DNA of 64,000 bases from Curtobacterium pusillum. GTDB lineage: Bacteria; Actinomycetota; Actinomycetes; Actinomycetales; Microbacteriaceae. Below the pieces are notes generated by a model, which made no database searches, was not told where the DNA came from, and saw nothing but the letters and a program-made list of their open reading frames with translations. Made by a program: the position numbers and the translations under genes. Where the stretch lies: contig CP018783.1 of assembly GCA_002025645.1 (NCBI GenBank), forward strand, positions 2,294,001 through 2,358,000. The letters are read 5' to 3'. Numbering within the stretch: position 1 is the stretch's first letter; the number at the start of each line of letters is the position of its first letter. Shown in pieces: positions 26,021-36,157 of this stretch.

Positions 26021-26941
26021 TCAGCCCCGGAGCCCGACCTGCACGCCGCGGTGGTCGCTGCCGTTCGCCGGGAGGACCTCGGTCGACGTGGTGTCGAGCC
26101 CGCGGACGAACACGTGGTCGATCCGCACGACGGGCGCCTGCGCGGGCCAGGTGAACCCGAACCCGCCGCCCTCGTCGAGCATCCGGGTCAGCGGCAGCAT
26201 CTCCGGGTCCTTCGAGCCGCCGTTGAAGTCCCCGGCGACGACGAGCCGCTCCGAGTCGTCGTCACGGACCGCGGTCGCGAGGGACGCCAGCATCGTCGGC
26301 CGTCCGTCCTCGCCGCCGAGCCGCAGCGAGTCCATGTGCACGACGTACAGCCGGACGTCCCCGAGGTCGGTGTCCACGGTGACGCGGAGCGCTCGCGCCC
26401 ACCCGAGGCCGAGCGTCATCGGCTCGCCGCCGCTCAGCGTCGTCCGGCTCCACACCCCGATCGACCCGACCCGGTAGTGGTGCGGGTACCGCTCGTCGAG
26501 CACGCCCGCGACGGCAGTGCCGGAGGACTCGGTGAGCTCCTCGAGCGCGATGACGTCCGGGGTGCGTGCGGCGATCGACCGCGCCGTGGCTGCCGGGTCC
26601 TCGTTCGCGGCCTCGACGTTCTCGGTGACCACCGTCAGCTGCGGCGATCCCGGCGCGTCCGACGTGAGCACCCCGGGCAGGATCGCGAACGCCCACGCGG
26701 CGGCGAAGGCCAGGGATCCCACCGCGAGCCACTTCGACCGGGTGCCGAGGGCGACCCCGGCGACGGGGACGAGCAGCAGGGCGAGCCAGGGGAGCAGCGA
26801 GCCGACGACGGAGCCGGCGGTCCCGAGGACACCGAGCGCGGCGGGGAACACGAGGACGACGATCCCGGCGAGCAGCACGATCCCGACGACACCGATGACG
26901 AGCGAGCGGCCGGGACTCCGTCGTGGGGAACGGAAGGGCAC
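26021..26941 (-). CDS. Endonuclease/exonuclease/phosphatase family membrane protein
   Basis: A 306-residue protein with three N-terminal hydrophobic segments (residues about 14-95) and an EEP domain outside. EEP motifs are VVTENVEAANEDP, DVIALEEL, VVAGDFNGGSKDPEM and a C-terminal GSDHRGVQV with the catalytic DH pair. The three-helix-plus-EEP layout is that of actinobacterial YafD-like proteins; substrates could be nucleic acid, phosphoesters or lipid phosphates. TATGCT ends 6 nt before the GTG start. It is divergent from the AKR gene at 27027. Confidence 0.88.
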   Translation of the reverse strand: MPFRSPRRSPGRSLVIGVVGIVLLAGIVVLVFPAALGVLGTAGSVVGSLLPWLALLLVPVAGVALGTRSKWLAVGSLAFAAAWAFAILPGVLTSDAPGSPQLTVVTENVEAANEDPAATARSIAARTPDVIALEELTESSGTAVAGVLDERYPHHYRVGSIGVWSRTTLSGGEPMTLGLGWARALRVTVDTDLGDVRLYVVHMDSLRLGGEDGRPTMLASLATAVRDDDSERLVVAGDFNGGSKDPEMLPLTRMLDEGGGFGFTWPAQAPVVRIDHVFVRGLDTTSTEVLPANGSDHRGVQVGLRG

Positions 26942-27026
26942 CCGACGAGCATAGGAACCCGATCTGACAGCCGCCCGGGGGACAACCGTCCAGCACGGGT
27001 CGAACGGTCAGGCGTACACCGGGTCC

Positions 27027-27908
27027 ATGACCACTGGCACCGACACCACGAACCGTCCGGCAGCCGCCTCCGGCACATTCCGCATCGGCGGGGACCTCGA
27101 GGTCCACCGTCTCGGCTACGGCACCATGCAGCTCACCGGCCCCGGCGTCTGGGGGCCGCCGAAGGACCACGACGAGGCCGTCCGGGTCCTCAAGCGCGCC
27201 GTCGAGCTCGGCGTGGACTTCTTCGACACCGCCGACTCGTACGGCCCCTACGTCGCCGAGGAGCTCCTGCACGAAGCCCTCCACCCCTACGGCGACGACG
27301 TCGTCATCGCGACGAAGGCCGGACTCACCCGCACCGGCCCGAACCAGTGGCCGCCGGTCGGCCGCCCGGAGTACCTGCGGCAGGAGGCCGAGATGAGCCT
27401 CCGCCGTCTCGGGCTCGAACGGATCGACCTGTTCCAGCTGCACCGCATCGACCCGAAGGTCCCGCTCGAGGACCAGGTCGGCGAGCTGAAGAAGCTGCAG
27501 GACGAGGGCAAGATCCGGCACATCGGCCTGTCCGAGGTCTCCGTCAGCGACGTCCAGGCTGCGCAGGAGATCGCGACGATCGTCTCGGTCCAGAACCTGT
27601 ACAACCTGCAGAAGCGCGACGCCGAGGAGCTCCTCGACTGGTCGACCGAGCAGGGCATCGCGTTCATCCCGTGGTTCCCGCTCGCGACCGGCGGACTGAC
27701 CGGGGCTGACTCCCCGCTCACCGAGATCGCCGAGCGCAAGGGCGCGACGCCGGCGCAGCTCGCACTGGCGTGGCTGCTCAAGCGCTCGCCGGTGGTGCTG
27801 CCGATCCCGGGGACGTCGAGCGTCGACCACCTGGAGGACAACCTGCGGGGCGCGACCATCGAGCTGACGGACGACGAGTTCGAGGAGCTGTCGAAGCTGG
27901 GTCGCTGA
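27027..27908 (+). CDS. Aldo/keto reductase
   Basis: A 293-residue NADPH-dependent AKR. Visible catalytic positions: [11 protein letters not shown] (D, Y), VIATKAGL (K) and LFQLHRID (H); [18 protein letters not shown] binds the cofactor. It starts with about 17 low-complexity residues before the barrel. TACACC lies 6 nt before the ATG. A family palindrome 12 nt after the stop probably ends the transcript. It is distinct from the other AKRs in the window in lacking the long C-terminal loop region. Substrate unknown. Confidence 0.92.
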   Translation: MTTGTDTTNRPAAASGTFRIGGDLEVHRLGYGTMQLTGPGVWGPPKDHDEAVRVLKRAVELGVDFFDTADSYGPYVAEELLHEALHPYGDDVVIATKAGLTRTGPNQWPPVGRPEYLRQEAEMSLRRLGLERIDLFQLHRIDPKVPLEDQVGELKKLQDEGKIRHIGLSEVSVSDVQAAQEIATIVSVQNLYNLQKRDAEELLDWSTEQGIAFIPWFPLATGGLTGADSPLTEIAERKGATPAQLALAWLLKRSPVVLPIPGTSSVDHLEDNLRGATIELTDDEFEELSKLGR

Positions 27909-27919
27909 CGCGACCAAGG

Positions 27920-27967
27920 GACGGACTGGAGGCGCGGTGCCAGCTGACACCGTGCCTCCAGTCCGTC
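27920..27967. repeat. Dispersed palindrome family, copy 4
   Basis: A 48-bp near-perfect palindrome with GACGGACTGGAGGC ends (two central mismatches), 12 nt after the AKR stop. Probable terminator. Confidence 0.78.
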
Positions 27968-28001
27968 TGCTGTCCGTTCTCAGGACGCGAGCTTGCGTCG
28001 G

Positions 28002-28029
28002 CATACCGGGTATGTGCATACTCAGTATG
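28002..28029. promoter_or_regulatory. Tandem PadR operator
   Basis: Two 13-bp palindromes, CATACCGGGTATG and CATACTCAGTATG, centred 15 bp apart, 32 nt before the PadR start. CATAC-N3-GTATG in two adjacent copies fits a PadR-family dimer pair repressing its own operon. Confidence 0.75.
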
Positions 28030-28060
28030 TCCACGGCGGACGGAAACTGGGGGAAGTGTC

Positions 28061-28632
28061 ATGAGCGTACGGATGGGCGTACTCGCGCTGCTGGTGGGAG
28101 GACCCGGCTACGGGTACCAGCTCCGGGGGGAGTTCGAGCACCGCACCGGCGGCAGCTGGCCGCTGAACATCGGCCAGGTCTACACGACGCTCGACCGCCT
28201 GGAGCGTGACGGCCTCGTGGCCCGCGGCGACGCCGACGACGACGGACACGTCGTCTACACGGCGACCGACGCGGGTCGCGAGGCCGTGGCGCGCTGGTTC
28301 AGCGAGCCCGTCCCGGCCAAGCGCGGGCGCGACGAACTGGCGATCAAGTTCGCCCTCGCCGTGACCGTGCCCGGCGTCGACGTCACCCACCTCGTGCAGG
28401 TGCAGCGCACGGCCGCCGTGCGGAACCTGCAGGACCTCACGCGCCTCAAGCGGGGCACGGACCCGGCCGAGGACCTCGCCTGGTCGCTCGTCCTCGAGTC
28501 GATGCTGTTCCAGGCCGAGGCCGAGGTGCGCTGGCTCGACCACGTCGAGTCGAGCGTCGCCCGGTACCGGCCGAAGGAGCATCCCGCTCCGGTCGACGCA
28601 TCAACGTCCGACGCGACCGTCCGGAGCGCCCG

Positions 28633-28636
<4 letters not shown>
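28061..28636 (+). CDS. PadR family transcriptional regulator
   Basis: A 191-residue PadR repressor. The winged HTH (VRMGVLALLVGGPGYGYQLRGEFEHRT then LNIGQVYTTLDRLERDGLV) is followed by a long Vir_act_alpha_C domain of helices with RKEH-rich end, so this is subfamily 1. It heads an operon with an ABC ATPase and an FtsX-like permease, overlapping the ATPase gene by GTGA. PadR proteins with this context usually respond to the drug or peptide exported by the transporter. The upstream CATAC/GTATG palindromes point to autorepression. GGGGGAAG precedes the ATG. Confidence 0.93.
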
Positions 28637-29357
<721 letters not shown>

Positions 29358-29361
<4 letters not shown>

Positions 29362-32192
29362 GCGCGCGTCGGCGCCGAGCCGACGTCGACCAACCCCGTG
29401 TCCGCACGCCGTTCGCACTCCGGCCGGCGCTCCGGCTCGGGCGACGTCTGGCGTTCGCGAAGGTCGGGCGTGCGGCGCTCATCGTCGCGCTGATCGGGAT
29501 CCCGACGGCCGGGTTCGCCGCGGTGTCCGTCGTGGTGCAGTCGACGCAGCCGACCACGACCGAACAGCTCCGGTACGACCTCGGGCACGCGGCCGCGCAG
29601 ATGCAGGCGACGGGCCCCGACCTGCCGGGCATGCGGCAGGACCCGGTCGCGTGGCAGTACTCCGAGGCAACGAAGGGCAGCCCCGCGTCGAAGGCCGAGG
29701 GCGACCTCCGCTACGCGAACGTCCTCGACCACGTGCCGTCCGGTGCCGTGTCGATCCCGGTCGGGTCCGCGTCGATCGTGCTCTCCGGACCGAAGGGGCC
29801 GATCGGACTCATGGCCGTCGAGGGTGCGGTGTGGTCGAAGGTGCTCGCGGGGCACTGGCAGGTGCTCGAGGGCACCGCACCGACCGACCGCGACGAACTC
29901 ATGGTGACGCCGGCGACCCTGACGCGGCTCGGGGCGTCGATCGGGGACACCGTCGACCTGACCGACCCGGTCACGAAGCGGTTCACGATCACCGGGACCA
30001 TGCGTGACCTCGGCTCCGACCCGGACGAGCAGGGTGTGTTCCTGCCGTGGGGCACCACACTGTCGCCGACCACCGGCGAGGACGCGCGCGGCGTCTCCGA
30101 CGTGACGGTCTACCTGGCGTCCGACGCACCGACGTGGTCGGAGATCCGGCAGCTCAACGCGCACGGGATCGTGGTCCAGTCCCGACCCGTCGTGCTCGAC
30201 CCGCCGGACGAGCGGTTCCCCGCGGCGCAGCGCGGGAACCAGCTCGGCTGGTACCTCGGGGCGATGGCGCTGCTCGGCGTCTTCGCGATGTTCGAGGTCG
30301 CCCTGCTCGCCGGGGCCGCGTTCCTGGTCGGCACCCGGGCGGACACCCGCTCCTACGCGATCGTGACGAGTGTCGGCGGGGACCGTCGGTTCGTGCGGAC
30401 GATCGTGGCCGGGTCCGGTCTCGTGCTCGGCGTCACCGGGGCGGTGCTCGGCGTCGCGCTCGGTACCGGGATCGGCGTGCTGGCGTTCCGACTGATCGAC
30501 AACGGCAACGTGAGCACCTGGCCGGGCCTGCACGTCCCCGGGTTCCTGCTCCTCGCGATCGGTGCCGCCGGTGTGCTCGCCGGACTCGTGGCCGCCCTGG
30601 TCGCCGCGCGTGCCGCCACCCGGATCAACGTGCTCGCCGCGCTGCGCGGATCACTCCGACCGGCGCAGGTGAACCCCCGCGCCGAGCGTCGACGACGCAT
30701 CTGGGCACCCGTGCTCATCGTCGTCGGCACGGTGATGACCCTCGCGTGCGGCGTCGGGGTCCTGCTGCTCAACGACCGTCCGGTGCAGGGCGACGACTAC
30801 GCCTGGGTCGCGGGGGTGGGTGTCGCGATCGGCCCGTGCCTCGTGCAGGTCGGCGTCGCCATGTGCTCCCCGTGGCTCCTCGCGCTGGTCGCCCGCCTGT
30901 CGACCCGGCTCGGGCTGTCGGCACGCCTCGCTGCGCGGGACGCCCGACGGAACCCGGTCAGGACCGTCCCGGTGCTGGCGAGCGTGATGAGCGTCGTCTT
31001 CGTGGCCTCGGTCGCGATCACGTGGAGCGCGTCCTCGCACGCGCAGTTCGTCCGCGACTACGAGTACCGCACGGCGGTCGGCGTCGCCACCGCATCGGTG
31101 TCGGTCACCGACGACCAGGGCAACGCGACCGGGTACGACCCTGCCCTCACCGCTCGCGCCGCGAAGGTCGTGGCCGGGGTCCTCACCCACGACCGGGTCC
31201 GGGTGCTGGGCGCCGTGTCCGAGCAGGCCGGCGAGGCCCCCTCGACGGTCACCCTTCCGCACGACTGGCAGAAGCGGGAGTGCTCGACGAACGACACGAC
31301 CTCGTGCTCGGTGTACCTGCAGTCCCAGGACGACGCGACGCCGCACATCTGGACGGGCACGGTCGACGACTACGCCCTGCTGACCGGACACCGCCCGTCC
31401 GCGACCGTCCGGGACGCCCTGGCCTCCGGCAAGGCGGTGTCGCTCTGGCCGGAGTACGCACACGACGGCGCCGTGCAGATCGACACGTTCCACGACCAGA
31501 CCTGGAAGAGCATGACGACGACGTCGGGGGACCGACCGGACGCCACGACGACGATCCCCGCCGTGCTCGACGTGCAGTCGCCGCGGATCCAAGTCGGCGT
31601 CTTCATGACCCGCGAGACCGCCGAGCAGTACCGCGTGCCGGCCGTCGACGGGATGCTCGTGACGACGCAGCCGACCGAGCTCACCCCGACGCAGTGGGAC
31701 GAACTGTCCTCGGCGTGGCAGAGCCAGGGCGGCCTCGATCGCGACCGGTGGGGTGGCCCGACCTTCATGTACGAGACCGGTCCGGTGGACGCGCAGGGTG
31801 TGGTGAAGGCGCTCGTGCTCGCGCTCGCGGCTGCCGTGACGATCGGCGCGACGGCGGTCGCCATCGGACTCGCACGCTCGGACGGGCGGCGCGACGACGA
31901 GGTGCTCGACTCGGTCGGTGCGGCCCCGGTCCTCCGGCGTCGCGTGTCGGCCTGGCAGGCGGCGATCCTCACCACGGTCGGCGCGGTGATCGGCACCCTG
32001 CTCGGACTGCTGCCGATCCGGGCGCTCACGCTGCGCTTCACGGCCGGACCGGTCGGGGCGTCGCACATGCCGTTCGTCGCGGACTGGCCGTTCCTCGCGT
32101 TGCTCGCGATCGGCCTGCCCGTCCTCGTGACGGTGGGGACGTGGCTGACGGCGGGCCGCAGCCGACGGGTCGCGGTGCGTCGCGCACTCTGA
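29358..32192 (+). CDS. FtsX-like ABC permease, large two-block type
   Basis: A 944-residue permease with the MacB/FtsX layout duplicated: one membrane block near residues 25-50 and 290-430, more helices near 450-510 and 545-570, and a last block near 815-935, separated by extracytoplasmic domains of about 250 residues each. FtsX signatures are the SVGGDRRFVRTIVAGSG and SVGAAPVLRRRVSAWQAAILT stretches in the coupling region. The start is the GTG at 29358 overlapping the ATPase stop. The frame stays open for 125 codons farther upstream but that region encodes the ATPase. Likely exports or senses a peptide or lipid. Confidence 0.9.
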
Positions 32193-32310
32193 CGCGGCAG
32201 CGTCAGGAACGGGACCAGCTGTGAGCAGCCGCGAGGACCCACAGCGAACGTCGCCGTTCCCCAGGTCTGGGGACTGGTACCGAGCGTCGATCCGGGGGAT
32301 ACCTGATGTC

Positions 32311-33075
32311 GTGTCCCGCACCCGTCGGCTCGCCCTGATCGCGAGCATCGTCACCTCCGCCTGCCTCGTCGCGGTTGGCTCCTTCGTCGTCGGCTCCGTG
32401 GTCCTCGGCCCGGCGCGGACGGCATCCGCCGAGAGCGCCACCCGCGCCGGTCTCGCTCCGGTCGAGCGGGCGGACACCCGCATCCCGGTGCGCGAGCAGG
32501 TGGTCACGGGTGCCCTGGGGTCCGGCGACCGCTCCGGTGCCGTCACGTTCGCGTACGCCGGCGACTCGATCACGGCCCGGCCGGACTCGTGGCTGCACGT
32601 GATCGAGTCCGACACCCGTCTGCACGCCGTCGGCGGCTACGCGCACAGCGGGTACCGCGCGGACCAGGTGCTCCACGAGATCGGCCCGGTGCCGACGGCG
32701 GACGTCCTGGTGGTGGAGCTCGGCACGAACGACGTCAACCAGGCCGTCCCGACGGCGACGACCATCGCGAACGTCGACGCCGTCGTGCGGAAGGTCGGCG
32801 CGCAGCGTGTCCTGGTCGTGGCCGGTCCACCGTCCGACTGGACGAGTAGTCGGTGGGGTGCCGACCGTCGCACCGGGCAACTCGTCCTGAGCCGGGCACT
32901 CGAGCGGGACGCGACGGAGCACGACTGGTCGTACGTCGACCCGTTCACGGAGTTTCGGCAGGCGGACGGTGCCTGGGTGCGCGGGTCCTCGCCGGACGGC
33001 ATCCACGGCACCGCGGCGACGAACGTCGTGATCGCTCGTGCGATGGCCTCGGCGATCACGACGGCGACACGCTGA
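32311..33075 (+). CDS. SGNH/GDSL hydrolase family protein, membrane-anchored
   Basis: A 254-residue esterase-fold protein. After a basic N-terminus and a signal-anchor helix (LALIASIVTSACLVAVGSFV, residues 7-32) it has block I YAGDSIT with S86, block III ELGTNDV, and block V DGIHG with D229 and H232; the block II glycine is in GGYAHSGY. The substrate may be an acetylated wall or exopolymer sugar. I place the start at GTG 32311, which follows GATACC by 7 nt and directly precedes the anchor; an in-frame GTG at 32221 would add 30 poorly conserved residues. Confidence 0.85.
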   Translation: MSRTRRLALIASIVTSACLVAVGSFVVGSVVLGPARTASAESATRAGLAPVERADTRIPVREQVVTGALGSGDRSGAVTFAYAGDSITARPDSWLHVIESDTRLHAVGGYAHSGYRADQVLHEIGPVPTADVLVVELGTNDVNQAVPTATTIANVDAVVRKVGAQRVLVVAGPPSDWTSSRWGADRRTGQLVLSRALERDATEHDWSYVDPFTEFRQADGAWVRGSSPDGIHGTAATNVVIARAMASAITTATR

Positions 33076-33094
33076 TCCGATCACCGGGATGACT

Positions 33095-33149
33095 GCAAAG
33101 AAAGTGTTGCAAAGAAGATCTTGCAAAGATTTCTTTGCGGTCGTAGTCT
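33095..33149 (+). promoter_or_regulatory. Three-repeat operator and promoter of ArsR-type gene
   Basis: GCAAAGA occurs three times at 33095, 33109 and 33123, an exact 14-bp period. The last copy joins TCTTTGC to form a 16-bp perfect palindrome (33123-33138). The -10 hexamer TAGTCT (33144-33149) ends 6 nt before the ATG. The AT-rich array covers the -35 region, so binding should repress. Confidence 0.75.
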
Positions 33150-33155
33150 CGGAGC

Positions 33156-33749
33156 ATGGCTCCCGAAGCACGCATCCTCGACCTCCCGTCGATGAAGGCG
33201 CTCAACCACCCGTTGCGCACCGAACTCTTCAACGAGCTCGCCGCGCACGGTCCGGCGACGGCCACCACCCTCGCCGAACGGGTCGGTGAGTCAACCGGCT
33301 CGACCAGTTACCACCTCCGCCAACTCGAGAAGCACGGCTTCATCGAGGAGGTCGAGGGTCGCGGCACCGGCCGTGAACGCTGGTGGCGCCGAGTCCCGGT
33401 CGCCGTGCACTCCGGCGGCACATCCGGACCGCAGTCACCCGCGGGCATCGCCGCCGCACGGTTGCTGGCGAACGGGTCGAACGAGTTCTCCGAGCAGCTG
33501 ATCCGCGAGTTCCTCGCGCGTGACCAGGAGACGCTCGAGCCGGCCTGGCGCGATGCGAGCGAGTTCTCCGTCGCGATCATGCGGCTCACACCGGCCGAGG
33601 TGACCGAGCTCACCGACGGCATCCACGCCCTCATCGACACATTCCGCCACCGGCATGTGCTCGACGACACCACGGTCGAAGGCACCGAACGCGTCTTCCT
33701 CCGCCTCGCAGCACTGCCCGTCCTCGACGACGAAGAACAAGAATCATGA
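33156..33749 (+). CDS. ArsR-type HTH transcriptional regulator
   Basis: A 197-residue regulator. The N-terminal winged HTH (LNHPLRTELFNELAAHGPATATTLAERVGESTGSTSYHLRQLEKHGFIEEV) is of the ArsR/HTH_20 kind that lacks metal-binding cysteines. A C-terminal helical domain of about 110 residues, rich in Glu/Arg/Leu, follows. Such proteins in Actinobacteria often control a transporter or a stress gene. Transcription looks leaderless and the upstream operator predicts autoregulation. The stop overlaps the ATG of the small protein downstream (ATGA), making a two-gene operon. Confidence 0.9.
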   Translation: MAPEARILDLPSMKALNHPLRTELFNELAAHGPATATTLAERVGESTGSTSYHLRQLEKHGFIEEVEGRGTGRERWWRRVPVAVHSGGTSGPQSPAGIAAARLLANGSNEFSEQLIREFLARDQETLEPAWRDASEFSVAIMRLTPAEVTELTDGIHALIDTFRHRHVLDDTTVEGTERVFLRLAALPVLDDEEQES

Positions 33750-33982
33750 GCGCAGCACTCCACCTCACCGACGTCGGCCCGCTCGAGCGGGCCGCCCACC
33801 GCATCGGCACGGCCCTGCTCCGCTGGAGCGAGTCGCGTGCCGCACGGGTCGATTCCACGTCCGGCCCCGTCACCACCTCCGACCGCACGACGGCCCGCCT
33901 CGTCTTCGAGCAGCGCACCGCCCTGGAGGCACGCCACCGGCACTGGGACGAGCTCGCCGCCGCCACACCCCGGGTCCGCTGA
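33746..33982 (+). CDS. Small hypothetical protein, coupled to ArsR-type gene
   Basis: A 78-residue soluble protein, charged and helical (LERAAHRIGTALLRWSESRAARV, then TTARLVFEQRTALEARHRHWDELAAA). No motif is recognised. Its ATG lies in the stop codon of the regulator gene, so it is made in equal or lower amounts and may be a partner or effector protein. Short spacing and shared codon usage support it being a real gene. Confidence 0.65.
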   Translation: MSAALHLTDVGPLERAAHRIGTALLRWSESRAARVDSTSGPVTTSDRTTARLVFEQRTALEARHRHWDELAAATPRVR

Positions 33983-34008
33983 CCGCGGTCGGCCCGGGCA
34001 GGTCGACA

Positions 34009-35124
34009 TCAGCCGCCGACGCAGAACGACTCGACGGCGACGTGCACCCCGTCCGGCCCCCCGCCGAGGCGCACCCGCTCGACGGCGGCATCGCCCCGGA
34101 GCGGCATGACCAGGTCGGTCCCCATCGCCCGGTCGACCGCAGCGTAGCCCGCCGCCTCCCACCCGTCGAGGACCCGCGGTGCGAGGTCCTGTGGTCGCAC
34201 GGTCGGCAGCACGAGTGACCCCGTCCACCGCCGTCCCTCGCCGCCGCACCGTTCCTCCGTCAGGACCACGGGCGGCGACTCCGCTCGTGCCGGGGTCGGC
34301 GACGACAGGTCGTCGAGCGGACCGGCCCAGCGGATCGTCTCGGTGAGCAGTGTGCGGGTGCCGTCCTCGACCGCGGTGGCGTCGAGGCTCGTCGAGGTCA
34401 CCGGCGTCGGTCCCGGCCACTCGGGCTCCGGCGTCCGCGGCGGTCCGGAGGACGTCGCAGACTCGGGTCGGGGCCACAGTGACGCGTCCGGCAGGCCACT
34501 GCCCGCGAACAGCGGACCGATCGCGAGGGCGCCCGACAAGCCCACCGCGACGACGGCGTCTGCCGGCCACGTGGTCACGATCGACGGGAGTTCGCCCTCG
34601 GGGATCCGCCGGTGTCGCCGCCAGCGCAGCGTGAGCGAGACGGTCAGGAACGCCGCACCCGCCAGCGCGACGGGGGCCTCGACGACGAGCGGGACGACAC
34701 CGAGCCCGACGGCCCACCACGTTGCCGGGAGTGCGGTCGCGATCGCCATCGTGCCGTAGGCCGCGACGAGCAAGCCGGTCTCACGCTCGGGGAGTCGCTC
34801 GTGGTAACCCTTCTTGCGGGTTGCGATCCAGGCGGCTGCGGTCACCGCGTTGACGGCGACACCGATCCGACCGAGCTCGAGCCCGACGAACTGCCCGAAC
34901 CCCCATCCGACGATCGTGTCCGGGGACGGGCGGTCGAGCGAGTACCGCACGTCCCCGGCCAGGTGCAGCAGCACGAGCACGCCGCCGGTGCCGAGCACGA
35001 AGAGCACCCACGACCACCGCGGGATCCCGAGTCGCCGGAGAGCCGCCGCGGCGAAGAGCACCGCGGTGGGCATCAGCAGGAACAGCGCTGTGCCGGCTGC
35101 TGCGTCGAAGGCGTCGGGGTCCAC
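34009..35124 (-). CDS. Hypothetical membrane protein with C-terminal soluble domain
   Basis: A 371-residue protein not recognised. Five or six hydrophobic segments occupy residues about 8-210 (TALFLLMPTAVLFAAAAL, WVLFVLGTGGVLVLLHLAG, IGVAVNAVTAAAWIA, LVAAYGTMAIATALPATWWAVGLGVV, APVALAGAAFLTVSLTL and AVVAVGLSGALAIGPLFAG). A Pro/Ser-rich linker and a soluble C-terminal domain of about 125 residues follow, with one CG pair (ERCGGEG) and a final cysteine. TAGCGT ends 6 nt before the GTG start, indicating a leaderless mRNA. Function unknown. Confidence 0.72.
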   Translation of the reverse strand: MDPDAFDAAAGTALFLLMPTAVLFAAAALRRLGIPRWSWVLFVLGTGGVLVLLHLAGDVRYSLDRPSPDTIVGWGFGQFVGLELGRIGVAVNAVTAAAWIATRKKGYHERLPERETGLLVAAYGTMAIATALPATWWAVGLGVVPLVVEAPVALAGAAFLTVSLTLRWRRHRRIPEGELPSIVTTWPADAVVAVGLSGALAIGPLFAGSGLPDASLWPRPESATSSGPPRTPEPEWPGPTPVTSTSLDATAVEDGTRTLLTETIRWAGPLDDLSSPTPARAESPPVVLTEERCGGEGRRWTGSLVLPTVRPQDLAPRVLDGWEAAGYAAVDRAMGTDLVMPLRGDAAVERVRLGGGPDGVHVAVESFCVGG

Positions 35125-35174
35125 ACCGCGACGCTACGAGTCCGACCGCAGCCGGGCAGGGTCCAGATCGGCGA

Positions 35175-35507
35175 CTACGTCCGACGGCCCATCGAGATCG
35201 GCACCTCGGCCAGGACGACCTCCGGGTCCATCGGGATCGCGCCGTGGAGCCGCGGGTCGCCGTCGACCCAGTGGACCGGGACGCCGGCGGCCTCCAGCCC
35301 CGGGACGCTGAGGTCGATGCGGAGCAGTGGGATCGACAGGTCACCGAACCGTTCGGCGACGACGGCGTCGACCCGCTCGGGCACGACCGCCCGGACGTAC
35401 CCGCCCGGTTCGAGCGGCGCCCCACGCGTCGCCACCTCGTACTCGCCGAACCCGCGGCTCATCTCCCAGTCGTCCGCGATCGCCACGTGACACACGACAT
35501 CGGTCAT
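35175..35507 (-). CDS. DUF952-like protein
   Basis: A 110-residue cytoplasmic protein matching the DUF952 pattern: CHVAIADDWEMSRGFGEYEVATRG at the start, GYVRAVVPERVDAVVAERFGDLSIPLLRIDLSVP, and DPRLHGAIPMDPEVVLAEVPI at the end. DUF952 proteins are small and of unknown function, sometimes annotated as glutathione-S-transferase-like. GAGGAGGG precedes the ATG at good spacing. The gene faces the TetR gene at 35562 across a 54-bp space with a strong inverted repeat, so it is the likely target of that TetR. Confidence 0.75.
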   Translation of the reverse strand: MTDVVCHVAIADDWEMSRGFGEYEVATRGAPLEPGGYVRAVVPERVDAVVAERFGDLSIPLLRIDLSVPGLEAAGVPVHWVDGDPRLHGAIPMDPEVVLAEVPISMGRRT

Positions 35508-35519
35508 GGACCCTCCTCA

Positions 35520-35545
35520 GTAATGAAACGCGACCGTATCATTAC
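35520..35545. promoter_or_regulatory. TetR operator between DUF952-like and TetR genes
   Basis: GTAATGA and TCATTAC form a perfect 7-bp inverted repeat separated by 12 nt; with internal pairs 10 of 13 positions match. It overlaps the ribosome-binding region of the divergent gene and lies just upstream of the TetR -10 hexamer TAGGCT (35550-35555). Confidence 0.75.
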
Positions 35546-35561
35546 CGGCTAGGCTGTGGTC

Positions 35562-36104
35562 GTGACGAAACGAGGACGACCGACCGCCGACGAACGCGCC
35601 GCCCGGGACGAGCGGGTCCTCGACGTCGCCACCGCCCTGTTCCTCGCGAACGGCTTCTCCGGGGTCACCCTCGACCGGGTCGCCGCCGACGCCGGGGTCA
35701 CGAAACGGACCCTCTACGTCTCCGTCGGGGACAAGCACGAACTGCTCCGCGCCGTCGTCCGCCGACAACACACCTACTCAGGTGCCCCGACCGGCGACCT
35801 CGAGTCGACCGCCGCCGGGATCGCACGCGCGCTGCTGACCGATCGGGCCGTCGCGCTCCACCGCCTGGTGATCGCGGAAGCCGGTCGGAACCCCGAACTC
35901 GCGCGGGAGTTCCACGAAGCGGGACCGCTCGCCGCGCAGGCCGCCCTCGTCCGGGCGGGCGCGACACCGGAGACGGCCGCGGAGCTCTTCACGCTGCTGC
36001 TCGGGGAACTCCACCGCGAGCGGCTGCTCGGACTGGCACCCGAGCCGACAGCTGACCAGATCGCGGCACGCGCCTCGCGTGCCGTCGCGTTGCTCTCGAC
36101 GTGA
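35562..36104 (+). CDS. TetR/AcrR family transcriptional regulator
   Basis: A 180-residue TetR repressor. The HTH is GRPTADERAARDERVLDVATALFLANGFSGVTLDRVAADAGVTKRTLYVSVGDK, and the C-terminal part carries the TetR_C_11-like RLVIAEAGRNPELAREFHEAG segment common in AefR-type regulators. I prefer the GTG at 35562 since TAGGCT ends 6 nt upstream, although an in-frame GTG exists at 35556. It is divergent from the DUF952-like gene with the operator between them. A family palindrome lies 6 nt after the stop. Confidence 0.92.
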   Translation: MTKRGRPTADERAARDERVLDVATALFLANGFSGVTLDRVAADAGVTKRTLYVSVGDKHELLRAVVRRQHTYSGAPTGDLESTAAGIARALLTDRAVALHRLVIAEAGRNPELAREFHEAGPLAAQAALVRAGATPETAAELFTLLLGELHRERLLGLAPEPTADQIAARASRAVALLST

Positions 36105-36110
36105 CCCGGT

Positions 36111-36157
36111 GACGGACAGGAGGCGCGTGGCAGGTCCCCACGCGCCTCCAGGCCGTC
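36111..36157. repeat. Dispersed palindrome family, copy 5
   Basis: Arms GACGGACAGGAGGCGCGTGG and its near complement between convergent TetR and SDR genes; it reaches into the SDR stop codon. Likely bidirectional terminator. Confidence 0.75.

Noticed and set aside
32221..32310. Earlier GTG start for the SGNH hydrolase
   Set aside because: Adds 30 residues before a normal signal anchor; the GTG at 32311 has a -10-like hexamer 7 nt upstream. Not fully excluded.
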